NCBI RefSeq assembly: GCF_037975245.1
Contig: NC_092576.1
Location: 36,360,611-36,424,610 of the forward strand
From: Apostichopus japonicus
Taxonomy: Eukaryota > Echinodermata > Holothuroidea > Aspidochirotida > Stichopodidae
Direction of reading: 5' to 3'
Length of the DNA: 64,000 nt
Position numbers and translations under genes: made by a program. The stretch's first letter is position 1. Every line of letters begins with the position of its first letter. The notes beneath the pieces are model-generated. The model saw only the letters and a program-made list of their open reading frames with translations, was not told the origin of the DNA and did not search any database. Below, in pieces: positions 60,601 through 64,000 of the stretch.

Positions 60601-62452
60601 GATTAGTATGAGTATTAATTAGCAGATAAGTACAGTAGAAGTGGTAGTAATATCTAGAATATTGGTAGTAGTAATTAGAAGAATCAACAGTTAAATGCTG
60701 CATTTAAAAATTGAAAATACCGAAGTAAAATTCCAAACTGACCCCATTTGACACATTTTAGGCTCCTGAGTCACAAAGAAAATTTGTTGTAGCTACAAAC
60801 TCCACTGCATCAAGTCTTATTCCAACAATAAAGGTTATGTTGGCAGTGCCTATTGTGTGAGACTATAGCAGAATACATGAATGTCCAACACAGCCCTTCC
60901 CACCAGTCACCATCCTAACATACCGGACATACTTTTGACAAGGTGCCTTGTTGAGGGTATCTGATGAATTATATCTGATTTGACTTTAAACATTGCAGTC
61001 ATGTACCTTTTTAACATTTCATTAAATAAAATCAGTAACTCAATGCACTTCCTCATGTGCTAATCAATATTGCTTAATATTTTTATTTTATTTTTTTTTA
61101 AATTGTGTATTAACTTTAGATTTACATAAATGTGTGTAATTATTTCTTGTATATTATTCAATACAATTTTTTTTCATAAAATTAAATAAATAACCTATCA
61201 GTTACTCAATTCTCTTCATGAGCTAATCAATATTACTTAATGTTTTTTTTTTAAATTTAATTGTGTATTAACTTTATATTTACCTTATATAGTGTGTGCT
61301 ATTATCCCTTGAACATTATTCAATACACAACTTTTTCATATCTCATACGCTGTATAATTCCCACTTATTCTGACTATAATCTTCCGTTATTAAATGTCTT
61401 TGTTAGATAATATGCATCGTAGAAGCCATGAACAGAAATGATTACATTCCAAAGGCTCCTAATCAAGCTCTGTTGGATACAGTCTTCGACACCACCTGTC
61501 CAGATGTGCAGCCATTCTTATTCAAGGTAATCATTATGTGGTTTCTTTATGATAAAGTCATTATGATACTAGAAACCAAGTCAGTTAATCCTGCGTGTTC
61601 TAATTGTGTTTTTGGTATTTGGTTATTTATATCCTTCCTGATTACTCAGCATATATATCATAATTAAAATACTTGAATCTGAATCAGATAAACACACCCA
61701 TATTCTACTGACCACAATGTTTCTTTAGGGATTACTCAGTCTGTGACACATCACACAACAGTCAGTGTTTCTTTAAAGCTAATCTTTCATTGATGTACTC
61801 TCCATGATATTCAGAAAGTCCTGTTGAAGTACAAGCTACACAAAGTCAAGTTTTTGCTACGCAAGACTACTTGGCCAGTCAAAGCATTAAAGTCAAAGTA
61901 CTGTTATAGACTAAAGTGATTACAACCTTAAGCCACCCTTAACTTGACTGTTTAATAGGAGTGATGTCTCACAGACTCAAGTATAAGGTAGACCTTCATG
62001 AAGCAAATGACTGAACAAGAAGCTGTTTTCTGTGTTTATAGGGTTAAACTCCCTTCGCTGTTGCTGTGGTTATTCAAAACGAGAAGCCTAGATGTTGTAA
62101 ATTAAAAAGCATCAATTTAAACAGAGCAGACTTCTTTGTGACTTATGTAGAAGAGATATAGAAGCACACAGTTCTTGAGAAAAATGTTTCACTCTGAAAT
62201 GTTTTAAAAGGGGTATGCATTACCTGTATCTCTGTTCTTGCCTATTTTAATAAAGTACTAAATGGATTGGATATCCCCCTAGCCTAACCCTTTTCCACTT
62301 CCTACAATCAATGAAACTATCATCCTGCATCAGCAATCCCAATCATTTTTCATTTTAATATTTCCCAGATTTCTTGTCAAAACTCTGGGCCGACCAATGC
62401 ATCTGTTGGAGCTGCTGTTCGGAAGCTACTGCGAGATACACTGGCACTGTGA
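18121..62452 (+). CDS. ATG101: ATG101, autophagy-initiation HORMA protein (whole gene, 8 coding exons)
   Basis: ATG101 is a small HORMA-domain protein. It binds and stabilises ATG13 in the ULK1/ATG13/FIP200 complex that starts autophagosome formation in the cytoplasm, and its WF finger recruits downstream factors. Coding exons seen: 18176-18205, 20900-20977, 22070-22153, 26387-26494, 59311-59425, 60215-60261, 61407-61526 and 62369-62452. All have AG/GT borders and compatible phases; only the exon 5/6 border splits a codon. The joined product is about 221 residues, close to the 218 of human ATG101. It starts [10 protein letters not shown], has the exon 2-3 core HRTTGK-FHYKQEG, the WF finger NRWPF (W113, F115), MNRNDYIPK in exon 7 and the DTLAL end. 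The odd point is a 32.8-kb intron 4 containing a second, damaged copy of exons 1-4. The protein identity is secure; the splicing path across the duplicate is inferred. Confidence 0.9.
18206..19048 (+). other. ATG101 intron 1, left part (unit 1)
   Basis: No exon or repeat of note. It matches 53,647-54,395 of unit 2 with scattered substitutions and small indels, ending at the LINE insertion point. Confidence 0.6.
19052..20525 (+). mobile_element. 5'-truncated non-LTR retrotransposon (LINE)
   Basis: Reverse transcriptase of the jockey/CR1/L2-like group: [49 protein letters not shown] and the catalytic LYADDT. The frame is open from the 5' break to 19919, where a frameshift follows; the C-terminal block resumes at about 19,890-20,283 ([13 protein letters not shown]). 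The 3' end is an (AATAA)n tail. ACT repeats at 19049-19051 and 20526-20528 bound it, and unit 2 at about 54,402 is the empty site. The first nine residues of the apparent ORF at 19023 are host flank, not element. Confidence 0.9.
20529..20899 (+). other. ATG101 intron 1, right part (unit 1)
   Basis: Matches 54,406-54,541 and 56,453-56,707 of unit 2, which are split there by a hAT-like element. It ends in the TGTTTTCAG acceptor of exon 2. Confidence 0.6.
20900..20977 (+). CDS. ATG101: ATG101 exon 2 (unit 1)
   Basis: The acceptor is TGTTTTCAG just before 20900 and the donor GTACAG at 20978. It codes 26 residues, [11 protein letters not shown] through FHRTTGK, the helix and strand that open the HORMA fold. 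All 78 bases match the unit 2 copy at 56708-56785, but that copy lacks the acceptor AG. The last 16 or so bases of this exon and its donor are the first unit of a 153-bp tandem repeat that fills much of the following intron. Confidence 0.9.
20961..22035 (+). repeat. ~153-bp minisatellite that begins inside exon 2 (7 copies)
   Basis: Copies start near 20961, 21111, 21267, 21420, 21575, 21728 and 21880. The first copy takes in the last 16 or so exon 2 bases and the donor; the others repeat 'acagaaccacaggaaag|gtacagg', so each carries a copy of the 5' splice site (one changed to 'ggatcggtac'). On the reverse strand it gives spurious repeated frames ([13 protein letters not shown]). Confidence 0.9.
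22070..22153 (+). CDS. ATG101: ATG101 exon 3 (unit 1)
   Basis: The acceptor is TTCTTGCAG and the donor GTAAGT, with 28 codons in phase 0. It reads [15 protein letters not shown] and ends VDLTY, the conserved central beta-sheet of ATG101 (the human protein has FHYKKEG and IGTVG). The reading frame is open here; the unit 2 copy at 57573-57652 lacks four bases of it. Confidence 0.9.
22154..22539 (+). other. ATG101 intron 3, left part (unit 1)
   Basis: Plain intron sequence with a (TA)n run at about 22,483-22,511. It matches 57,653-58,010 of unit 2 closely. Confidence 0.6.
22540..25975. repeat. ~75-bp minisatellite array in ATG101 intron 3, unit 1 only
   Basis: About 35-40 units built on 'ccttacacacccagaggtat', 'tactttactgt' and 'agtcattgagtactg', with alternating variants 'tgccctagacaat' and 'taaacactacag'. 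Around 24,230-24,725 a higher-order unit of about 248 bp repeats almost exactly. Unit 2 has no array: its intron goes from 'ccacttcaacgacc' to 'cacattctcctgt' at about 58,010-58,030. A hAT MITE interrupts it at 22757. Confidence 0.9.
22757..23386. mobile_element. hAT MITE, copy 2 (630 bp)
   Basis: Same element as 8915-9546, with CAAGGGCGGCGGAACC and CTTCCGCCGCCCTTG ends. It sits inside the minisatellite, with perfect 8-bp CCCTTACA duplications at 22749-22756 and 23387-23394. It differs from copy 1 mainly by small indels and homopolymer length. Confidence 0.9.
26387..26494 (+). CDS. ATG101: ATG101 exon 4 (unit 1)
   Basis: The acceptor is CCCCCTCACAG and the donor GTGGGT, with 36 codons in phase 0. 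It reads [11 protein letters not shown], then [12 protein letters not shown], and ends GLQSGQ, matching the helix of ATG101 that follows the central sheet. The unit 2 copy at 58430-58537 differs at 8 of 108 bases, six of them silent. About 430 bp downstream the sequence leaves the duplicated unit, so exons 5-8 do not follow in unit 1. Confidence 0.9.
26495..26921 (+). other. Right end of duplication unit 1 (ATG101 intron 4 start)
   Basis: Matches 58,538-58,963 of unit 2. The motif 'gataaagtgccttgcccaagaacacaac' type occurs at 26,640, and a cousin 'gataaagagccttgc' at 26,915, the point where homology with 58,963 stops. The motif is probably an old SINE-like repeat. Confidence 0.6.
26922..27189. 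other. Left edge of duplication unit 2
   Basis: From here rightward the sequence no longer matches the DNA that follows 58,963. By the logic of a tandem duplication it should match DNA to the left of this window. Nothing coding was seen. Confidence 0.4.
27190..27620. repeat. ~150-bp tandem repeat, 3 degenerate copies
   Basis: Units contain 'ggtcaattggggttaccagg' / 'gaggtcaaagtt' / 'tgtagatgtaccac'. Related 'ggtcaccaaaggtca' words recur at about 31,035 and 55,370, so it belongs to a dispersed repeat family. Confidence 0.7.
27640..28610. repeat. 68-bp minisatellite, about 14 copies
   Basis: Very regular units 'attagagctgacaggtatga' followed by 'gtaatgcctagaggtg' and 'tagtgcctatatttgca'. Variants at two sites (cccc/gcgc/gtgc; tgacag/tggtag) come in runs, as expected from recent local amplification. 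Confidence 0.95.
28846..30834 (+). pseudogene. Decayed multi-exon transposon-type gene
   Basis: Short open blocks separated by intron-like gaps: 28,862-28,995 ([19 protein letters not shown]), 29,828-30,023 ([15 protein letters not shown], one stop, [20 protein letters not shown]), 30,122-30,231 ([20 protein letters not shown]), 30,630-30,720 ([20 protein letters not shown]) and 30,765-30,834 ([17 protein letters not shown], then GTGAAG). The order and spacing recall a repetitive invertebrate family with GGxF, NT-VFxxF-A-D-R-NL, F-GDYEFL-MYG-SGASG-H-CLWC and NVI-x5-PLD motifs. That likeness is from memory and not checked. Stops and frame breaks mark it as dead. Confidence 0.45.
30559..30622. 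repeat. (TA)n microsatellite
   Basis: Pure TA with one GA step, between two blocks of the decayed gene. Confidence 0.95.
30835..34169. other. Non-coding left part of unit 2
   Basis: Holds a duplicated stretch of about 190 bp (near 31,850-32,040 and 32,235-32,440, both with 'caacttcttccccatcaa'), G/C runs and ordinary AT-rich DNA. An exon-like segment at 33,680-33,747 has an acceptor (TTCATACAG), 23 open codons ([20 protein letters not shown]) and a GTAAGT donor, but I recognise no family and no partner exons. Confidence 0.4.
34170..35330. repeat. ~55-bp satellite, about 20 copies
   Basis: Units are 'gtggattaaagggatgtagt' followed by 'caacaaatattactaa' and 'atacactga'. One monomer-like stretch remains at about 460-520 in unit 1, so the array sits at the equivalent place in both units, large here and tiny there. 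Confidence 0.9.
35331..36363. other. Unit 2 non-coding sequence, homologous to 560-1600
   Basis: Aligns with unit 1 ('caggatcagtgaatttctaac', 'cagtgagaggttta'). No coding feature; opposed frames near 35,606-35,949 are not conserved in unit 1. Confidence 0.5.
36364..38123. mobile_element. DNA transposon with TTAA target duplication, 1.75 kb
   Basis: TTAA at 36364-36367 and 38120-38123 flanks ends AG(TA)GAACGATAGTGA and TCACTATCGTTCATCT, inverted repeats matching at 14 of 16 positions. Unit 1 has a single TTAA and no element at about 1,601. TTAA duplication is typical of piggyBac and Kolobok elements. The inner ORFs (37501-37845 +, 37583-37879 -) overlap on opposite strands, and neither resembles a transposase I know, so it is probably non-autonomous. 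Confidence 0.8.
38445..39022 (+). mobile_element. 3' end of a LINE (RT C-terminus and tail)
   Basis: Across frameshifts it reads [64 protein letters not shown] and [10 protein letters not shown], the usual C-terminal end of jockey/CR1-like reverse transcriptases. It ends in 'gggcgctctatcaaata' and an (ATA)n tail. Unit 1 lacks it at about 1,915. Boundaries are good to about 10 bp. Confidence 0.85.
39023..44060. other. Unit 2 non-coding sequence, homologous to 1,920-11,783
   Basis: Colinear with unit 1 once the unit 1 insertions at 2467-2984 and 5404-9814 are removed. It is therefore the cleaner version of this region. It includes the conserved block 40,920-41,360 with the AGGTCA pair at 40981-40994. 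No gene called. Confidence 0.5.
44069..45369. mobile_element. hAT-like element, unit 2 copy without the nest
   Basis: Same ends as 11792-15886 (CAGGGACGTAGCTAAGG and CTAGCGACGTCTCTG) and the same aged flanks CATGCAGC and CATGAGGC. It gives the empty sites for the three nested insertions of unit 1. It carries its own insertion, the LINE fragment at 44395. Confidence 0.7.
44395..44777 (-). mobile_element. LINE 3' fragment, reverse strand
   Basis: On the minus strand it reads [15 protein letters not shown], then [19 protein letters not shown], a LINE RT C-terminal tail, and ends AATAAAGAAATTGAAATTG as a 3' tail. Unit 1 runs uninterrupted 'ttgcaatgtattttttc' at about 15,290, so this is an insertion after duplication. 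Confidence 0.75.
45643..45675 (+). other. 2A-like ribosome-skipping motif [11 protein letters not shown]
   Basis: Codons 45643-45675 read [11 protein letters not shown], a perfect match to the 2A consensus D(V/I)ExNPGP, in frame with the PHD finger and endonuclease. An ATG at 45622 starts the same frame 7 codons upstream, but a TGA at 45640 now separates them. 2A-like motifs at the N-terminus of CR1/L2-like LINEs are known from sea urchins and other invertebrates. They split the short leader from the enzyme. Confidence 0.85.
45703..46674 (+). pseudogene. LINE PHD finger and AP-like endonuclease domain
   Basis: The PHD finger ligands are CVAC (45703), CDGC, WTHVKC, and a last pair in which the first Cys has become TGA (45853) before NKC. 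The endonuclease follows: [41 protein letters not shown] and GLSDHLPVF, so all the catalytic motifs (N, E, Y, D-N, D, SDH) are visible. The TAA at 46672 splits it from the RT part in the same frame, which looks like a nonsense mutation. Confidence 0.88.
46675..48849 (+). pseudogene. LINE reverse transcriptase and C-terminal region
   Basis: A linker ([21 protein letters not shown]) leads to RT motifs [24 protein letters not shown] and YRPISIL; then, after a frameshift near 47,605, [42 protein letters not shown] (active elements have VPQGS) and catalytic YADDS. A second frameshift near 48,105 precedes [16 protein letters not shown] and [14 protein letters not shown] at 48511 follows VRFILM, and the tail continues with [12 protein letters not shown], ending at 48849. 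Confidence 0.88.
49151..49902. other. Unit 2 non-coding sequence, homologous to 16,135-16,895
   Basis: Lies between two insertions. It aligns with unit 1 with few gaps, including the 'gatggttcag(c/t)tggttggagcac' stretch. No gene. Confidence 0.5.
49903..52343. mobile_element. DNA element with perfect 18-bp terminal inverted repeats (2.44 kb)
   Basis: GGGCAGGTCCAAGCTATT at 49903-49920 is exactly inverted at 52326-52343. TTTT flanks at 49899-49902 and 52344-52347 fit a 4-bp target duplication, and unit 1 has the empty site 'cttttaattttaattcatc' at about 16,890. Eight copies of TGTGACGTACGGGAC (two with a single substitution) lie within about 540 bp of the ends. The middle is a triplicated segment of about 255 bp. 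No transposase frame, so non-autonomous; the superfamily is not clear. Confidence 0.85.
50570..51335. repeat. Three tandem copies of a ~255-bp segment inside the DNA element
   Basis: Each has 'acatcaattct', 'gatgcaaagttttggtgc', 'caacactgtatcatac' and 'aacaaagaaaactcta'. The copies start near 50570, 50820 and 51083 and differ by point changes and small insertions. Confidence 0.85.
52348..53561. other. Unit 2 sequence upstream of the exon 1 copy
   Basis: Homologous to 16,898-18,120. Contains the unit 2 copy of the ~115-bp minisatellite at about 52784-53350 (five units). Nothing else supportable. Confidence 0.55.
53562..53646 (+). pseudogene. ATG101 exon 1, unit 2 copy
   Basis: TTATTGCAG acceptor, ATG at 53617 and [10 protein letters not shown], then GTAAGA: the same as unit 1 over the 30 coding bases. 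By itself it looks intact. It is called a pseudo-exon because the exon 2 and exon 3 copies that must follow are damaged. Confidence 0.75.
54542..56452. mobile_element. hAT-like DNA element, 1.9 kb
   Basis: Ends CAGGGTTGTCACCAGACC and GCGTGGTGACAACCCTG; the first 14 bases pair perfectly. Exact 8-bp TATATCAT duplications lie at 54534-54541 and 56453-56460. Unit 1 is empty at about 20,665. No transposase. Inside are a GC-rich 'gggagggggtgtccccctcccc' type stretch, dispersed 'ggtcaccaaaggtca' repeats and a GCCCGGCGCCGCCCGG palindromic stretch near the right end. Confidence 0.88.
56708..56785 (+). pseudogene. ATG101 exon 2, unit 2 copy with lost acceptor
   Basis: All 78 coding bases equal unit 1, and the donor GTACAG is kept. 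The acceptor is changed: unit 1 has TTTTCAG|ACT, unit 2 has TTTTCAT|ACT. Without AG the exon cannot be joined at the normal place by the usual spliceosome. No close AG replacement in frame is obvious. Confidence 0.85.
56770..57540 (+). repeat. ~153-bp minisatellite at exon 2 copy (5 copies, unit 2)
   Basis: Same family as 20961-22035, beginning in the exon 2 copy. It has five units against seven, with more divergence between units. Confidence 0.88.
57573..57652 (+). pseudogene. ATG101 exon 3, unit 2 copy with 4-nt deletion
   Basis: Acceptor TTCTTGCAG and donor GTAAGT remain, but the exon is 80 nt instead of 84. Unit 1 reads GTGGAGACTGATTGTG where unit 2 reads GTCGAGATTGTG. The loss of ACTG shifts the frame after VGVVE. 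Confidence 0.9.
58430..58537 (+). pseudogene. ATG101 exon 4, unit 2 copy (frame and splice sites intact)
   Basis: Acceptor CCCCCTCACAG and donor GTGGGT are intact and all 36 codons are open: [11 protein letters not shown] to GLQSGQ. It differs from unit 1 exon 4 at 8 of 108 bases, two of them changing residues (S to T and D to Y). Its length is a multiple of three, so if spliced in after unit 1 exon 4 it would duplicate this helix without shifting the frame. Confidence 0.7.
58538..59310 (+). other. End of unit 2 and start of single-copy ATG101 intron
   Basis: Homology with 26,495-26,921 stops at about 58,963. The remaining 350 bp, up to the exon 5 acceptor, is single-copy in the window with no feature seen. 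Confidence 0.6.
59311..59425 (+). CDS. ATG101: ATG101 exon 5 (WF finger)
   Basis: The acceptor is TATTTGATAG and the donor GTAAGT. It codes 38 codons plus one base, starting [10 protein letters not shown], with the WF-finger block NRWPFPDE, then IPWEVWTLK and ending SNEQ. W113 and F115 of the joined protein correspond to human W110 and F112, the exposed pair needed for function. This exon lies just past the right edge of unit 2 and is single-copy in the window. Confidence 0.92.
59426..60214 (+). other. ATG101 intron 5
   Basis: No repeat or exon that I can support. Short frames here (59642-59833 +, 59657-59890 -) overlap on opposite strands and look like chance. Confidence 0.6.
60215..60261 (+). 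CDS. ATG101: ATG101 exon 6
   Basis: A short exon between acceptor TTCATACAG and donor GTACTG. With the G carried over from exon 5 it reads [16 protein letters not shown], matching the ERQ-REK-GE helix of ATG101. It is the only coding exon that begins inside a codon. No second copy was seen. Confidence 0.88.
60262..61406 (+). other. ATG101 intron 6
   Basis: Contains a degenerate (TAG)n/(AGTAGT)n tract at about 60,510-60,690 and two related AT-rich stretches near 61,050 and 61,220 ('aatcaatatt(g/a)cttaat'), a local duplication of about 180 bp. No coding signal. Confidence 0.6.
61407..61526 (+). CDS. ATG101: ATG101 exon 7
   Basis: The acceptor is TTTGTTAG and the donor GTAATC, with 40 codons in phase 0. 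It reads [20 protein letters not shown], then [19 protein letters not shown], close to the human stretch containing IVEVMNR, VFDT and DVQPYLYK. This is the C-terminal HORMA region. Single-copy here. Confidence 0.92.
61527..62368 (+). other. ATG101 intron 7
   Basis: Plain intron sequence. An AATAAA at about 62,249 lies before the last exon and could allow an early 3' end, but nothing else supports this. Confidence 0.55.
62369..62452 (+). CDS. ATG101: ATG101 exon 8 (last coding exon, stop)
   Basis: The acceptor is ATTTCCCAG, followed by 27 codons and the stop TGA at 62450-62452. It reads [17 protein letters not shown] and ends [10 protein letters not shown]. The DTLAL terminus is a hallmark of ATG101, which supports both the gene identity and the stop. 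Confidence 0.92.
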   Translation: MSCQNSGPTNASVGAAVRKLLRDTLAL

Positions 62453-64000
62453 AGCAAGTGACTGATATTTAAAAGCTCATTTTATGACCAAATACTTCCC
62501 AAGGCCTGGCCAGTGATCAGAAGCATGAGAATGATGCTTTGTTATTAACAAGTGATTGGTTTTAAAAACTTAATTTATGCCATAATGCTTCCCAAGGCAT
62601 AGCCAGTGATGAGAAGCATGGGAATGATCATGTTCTGTTACAAACAAGAGACTGGTATGGTAAAGAAGGCTAGTGTTATGGTCCTGGCATTGCAAACAAG
62701 TGTTAGGCTAGTCAAAGCTGACTTAGGTAGAGAAAGTGCAATATTGGTGTTTGCTAAATAAGTGAATGGTCTTGAAGACAGCTTGCTATTGCTGATAAGG
62801 AACATTTTTGTGGTTTTATCAAGAGGTGAATGAAGAGATACTGTTATTTGAATGCTTCCAGTAACAGCCTAGTAATCAAAGAGATATCTAAACTGCTATC
62901 CTGTGGGGTTTTTCATTGTCTTAATAACTCTTCGATCATAAAAAAAAACAGAAGAAAGTTTTTTTTGGGTGAAGATGTGTAGACTTGTGTTTCAGCCTCA
63001 TCAGAGAAGAGCTGCATGAAAGAGGTGAATATGTTTTAGTTCTTTTAAGAAATTACTGAATATGGAAAACTAGCTGTATAGTTTGACATGAAAGCTTGTC
63101 CAAGCTTTAAGTTCTGTGTTGGTAAGATCAATGGGGGTCTGACATGAAAATGTTGTTTATCCATCTGAGCTAGAATCTTACCTCTGGGTGTATGTACGTC
63201 ATATTCAGTTTGGCTGTTTTAGAAGTGACTGGGTATGAAAGACAAGTCTTAGATAAGCTCTTTAAAAAATAAACATAGATGTTCAACTGGTCCATCTATA
63301 TTGATGTATTTTTTAATTTAAAGTTTGTAACATTTTGGGTTTTTTATGCCAAAGAAGGAAGTTTACATCTCACTAGACATATAAAAAAAAAAAAAAAATA
63401 AACGATTACTCCCCAGGAATTATTGCAACATAAACCAATTTACTTTTATGCCCACATGATAGAGGAATTTGTCCACCAAGATGCATTTGAAACCATTTTC
63501 TAGAGTTCAGGTTAAGGAGAGCTTTTGTCTATGAGATATGATGTGTCTTCTTTTTGAAACATCAGAACCAGGAACATTTCGTTTTCCAACCTTTTTGTTG
63601 TTGTAATTTCTTCGGAAGTCTCATACCTGTAATGATTATTTCAATGATAATGATAATGATAATTTCACTATTATATAGTGACTATGTTTTACTTATCAAC
63701 TTTAGCAAGGACCAGGTCATACCATGTGTGTCCTTAAAATCAGTGACATAGCCATTATACAAGAAGAAGTAAATCGGTATTGTGAGCCTACCTACAGGGT
63801 CATCGTATAAATTAATCCTCATTATAATATTGGAGAACAAGTGTAAAATCGATGTAAATACTGAAAAGCCTCCCTGTCAATAAATCGAACAATGTTCCGT
63901 AAATCTGTGTTGTACATGAATAAATGTTACTCGTTTTGTGGTTGGATGTAAAACGACTGAAGTACCAAAAGCATTCACATTTACAGCATATGATGGCAAG
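62453..64000 (+). other. ATG101 3' UTR and downstream flank
   Basis: No coding signal. AATAAA hexamers occur at 63268, 63397, 63879 and 63919; any could end the ATG101 transcript, and the last pair, close together, looks most like a real polyadenylation region. Two related stretches of about 100 bp near 62,480 and 62,560 (both with 'cttcccaaggc') are a short local duplication. The 3' end cannot be chosen without cDNA. Confidence 0.5.

Overview
The window is animal genomic DNA: intron-rich, AT-rich, and crowded with transposons, microsatellites and minisatellites. The transposon types (2A/PHD-bearing non-LTR elements, a Penelope-like element, hAT-like elements, a tRNA-derived SINE) and the protein sequence of the one host gene suit a marine deuterostome such as an echinoderm. 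The species cannot be fixed from sequence alone.

The only host gene I can support is ATG101, the HORMA-domain subunit of the ULK1/ATG13/FIP200 autophagy-initiation complex, on the + strand. Eight coding exons can be read from 18176 to 62452. They encode about 221 residues ending in DTLAL, with the WF-finger residues W113 and F115. The gene has been rearranged by a tandem segmental duplication of about 32 kb. Unit 1 runs from before the window to about 26,922 and carries intact exons 1-4. Unit 2 runs from about 26,922 to 58,963 and carries a second copy of exons 1-4. In unit 2, exon 2 has lost its acceptor AG and exon 3 has a 4-nt frameshifting deletion. Single-copy exons 5-8 follow unit 2. 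An intact reading frame therefore needs exons 1-4 of unit 1 joined to exons 5-8 across about 33 kb that contains a dead copy of the gene's own 5' half.

The two units serve as each other's empty-site control, so many insertions can be bounded to the base. In unit 1: a hAT-like composite at 5,404-9,814 (holding a SINE, other DNA elements and a hAT MITE); a four-deep nest at 11,792-15,886 (hAT > GC-rich DNA element > Penelope-like element > hAT MITE); a truncated LINE at 19,052-20,525; and a 3.4-kb minisatellite at 22,540-25,975 interrupted by another hAT MITE. In unit 2: a TTAA-targeted element at 36,364-38,123; LINE 3' ends at about 38,445 and 44,395; a near-complete but dead LINE at 45,622-49,150 with a 2A-like motif, PHD finger, endonuclease and reverse transcriptase; a DNA element at 49,903-52,343 with an 18-bp perfect inverted repeat and eight copies of a 15-bp motif; and a hAT-like element at 54,542-56,452.

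The stretch 26,922-35,400 is the left part of unit 2, whose unit-1 counterpart lies outside the window. It holds a 68-bp minisatellite, a decayed multi-exon transposon-type gene, and a satellite of about 55 bp. The remaining sequence is intronic or flanking, with no coding signal that I trust.
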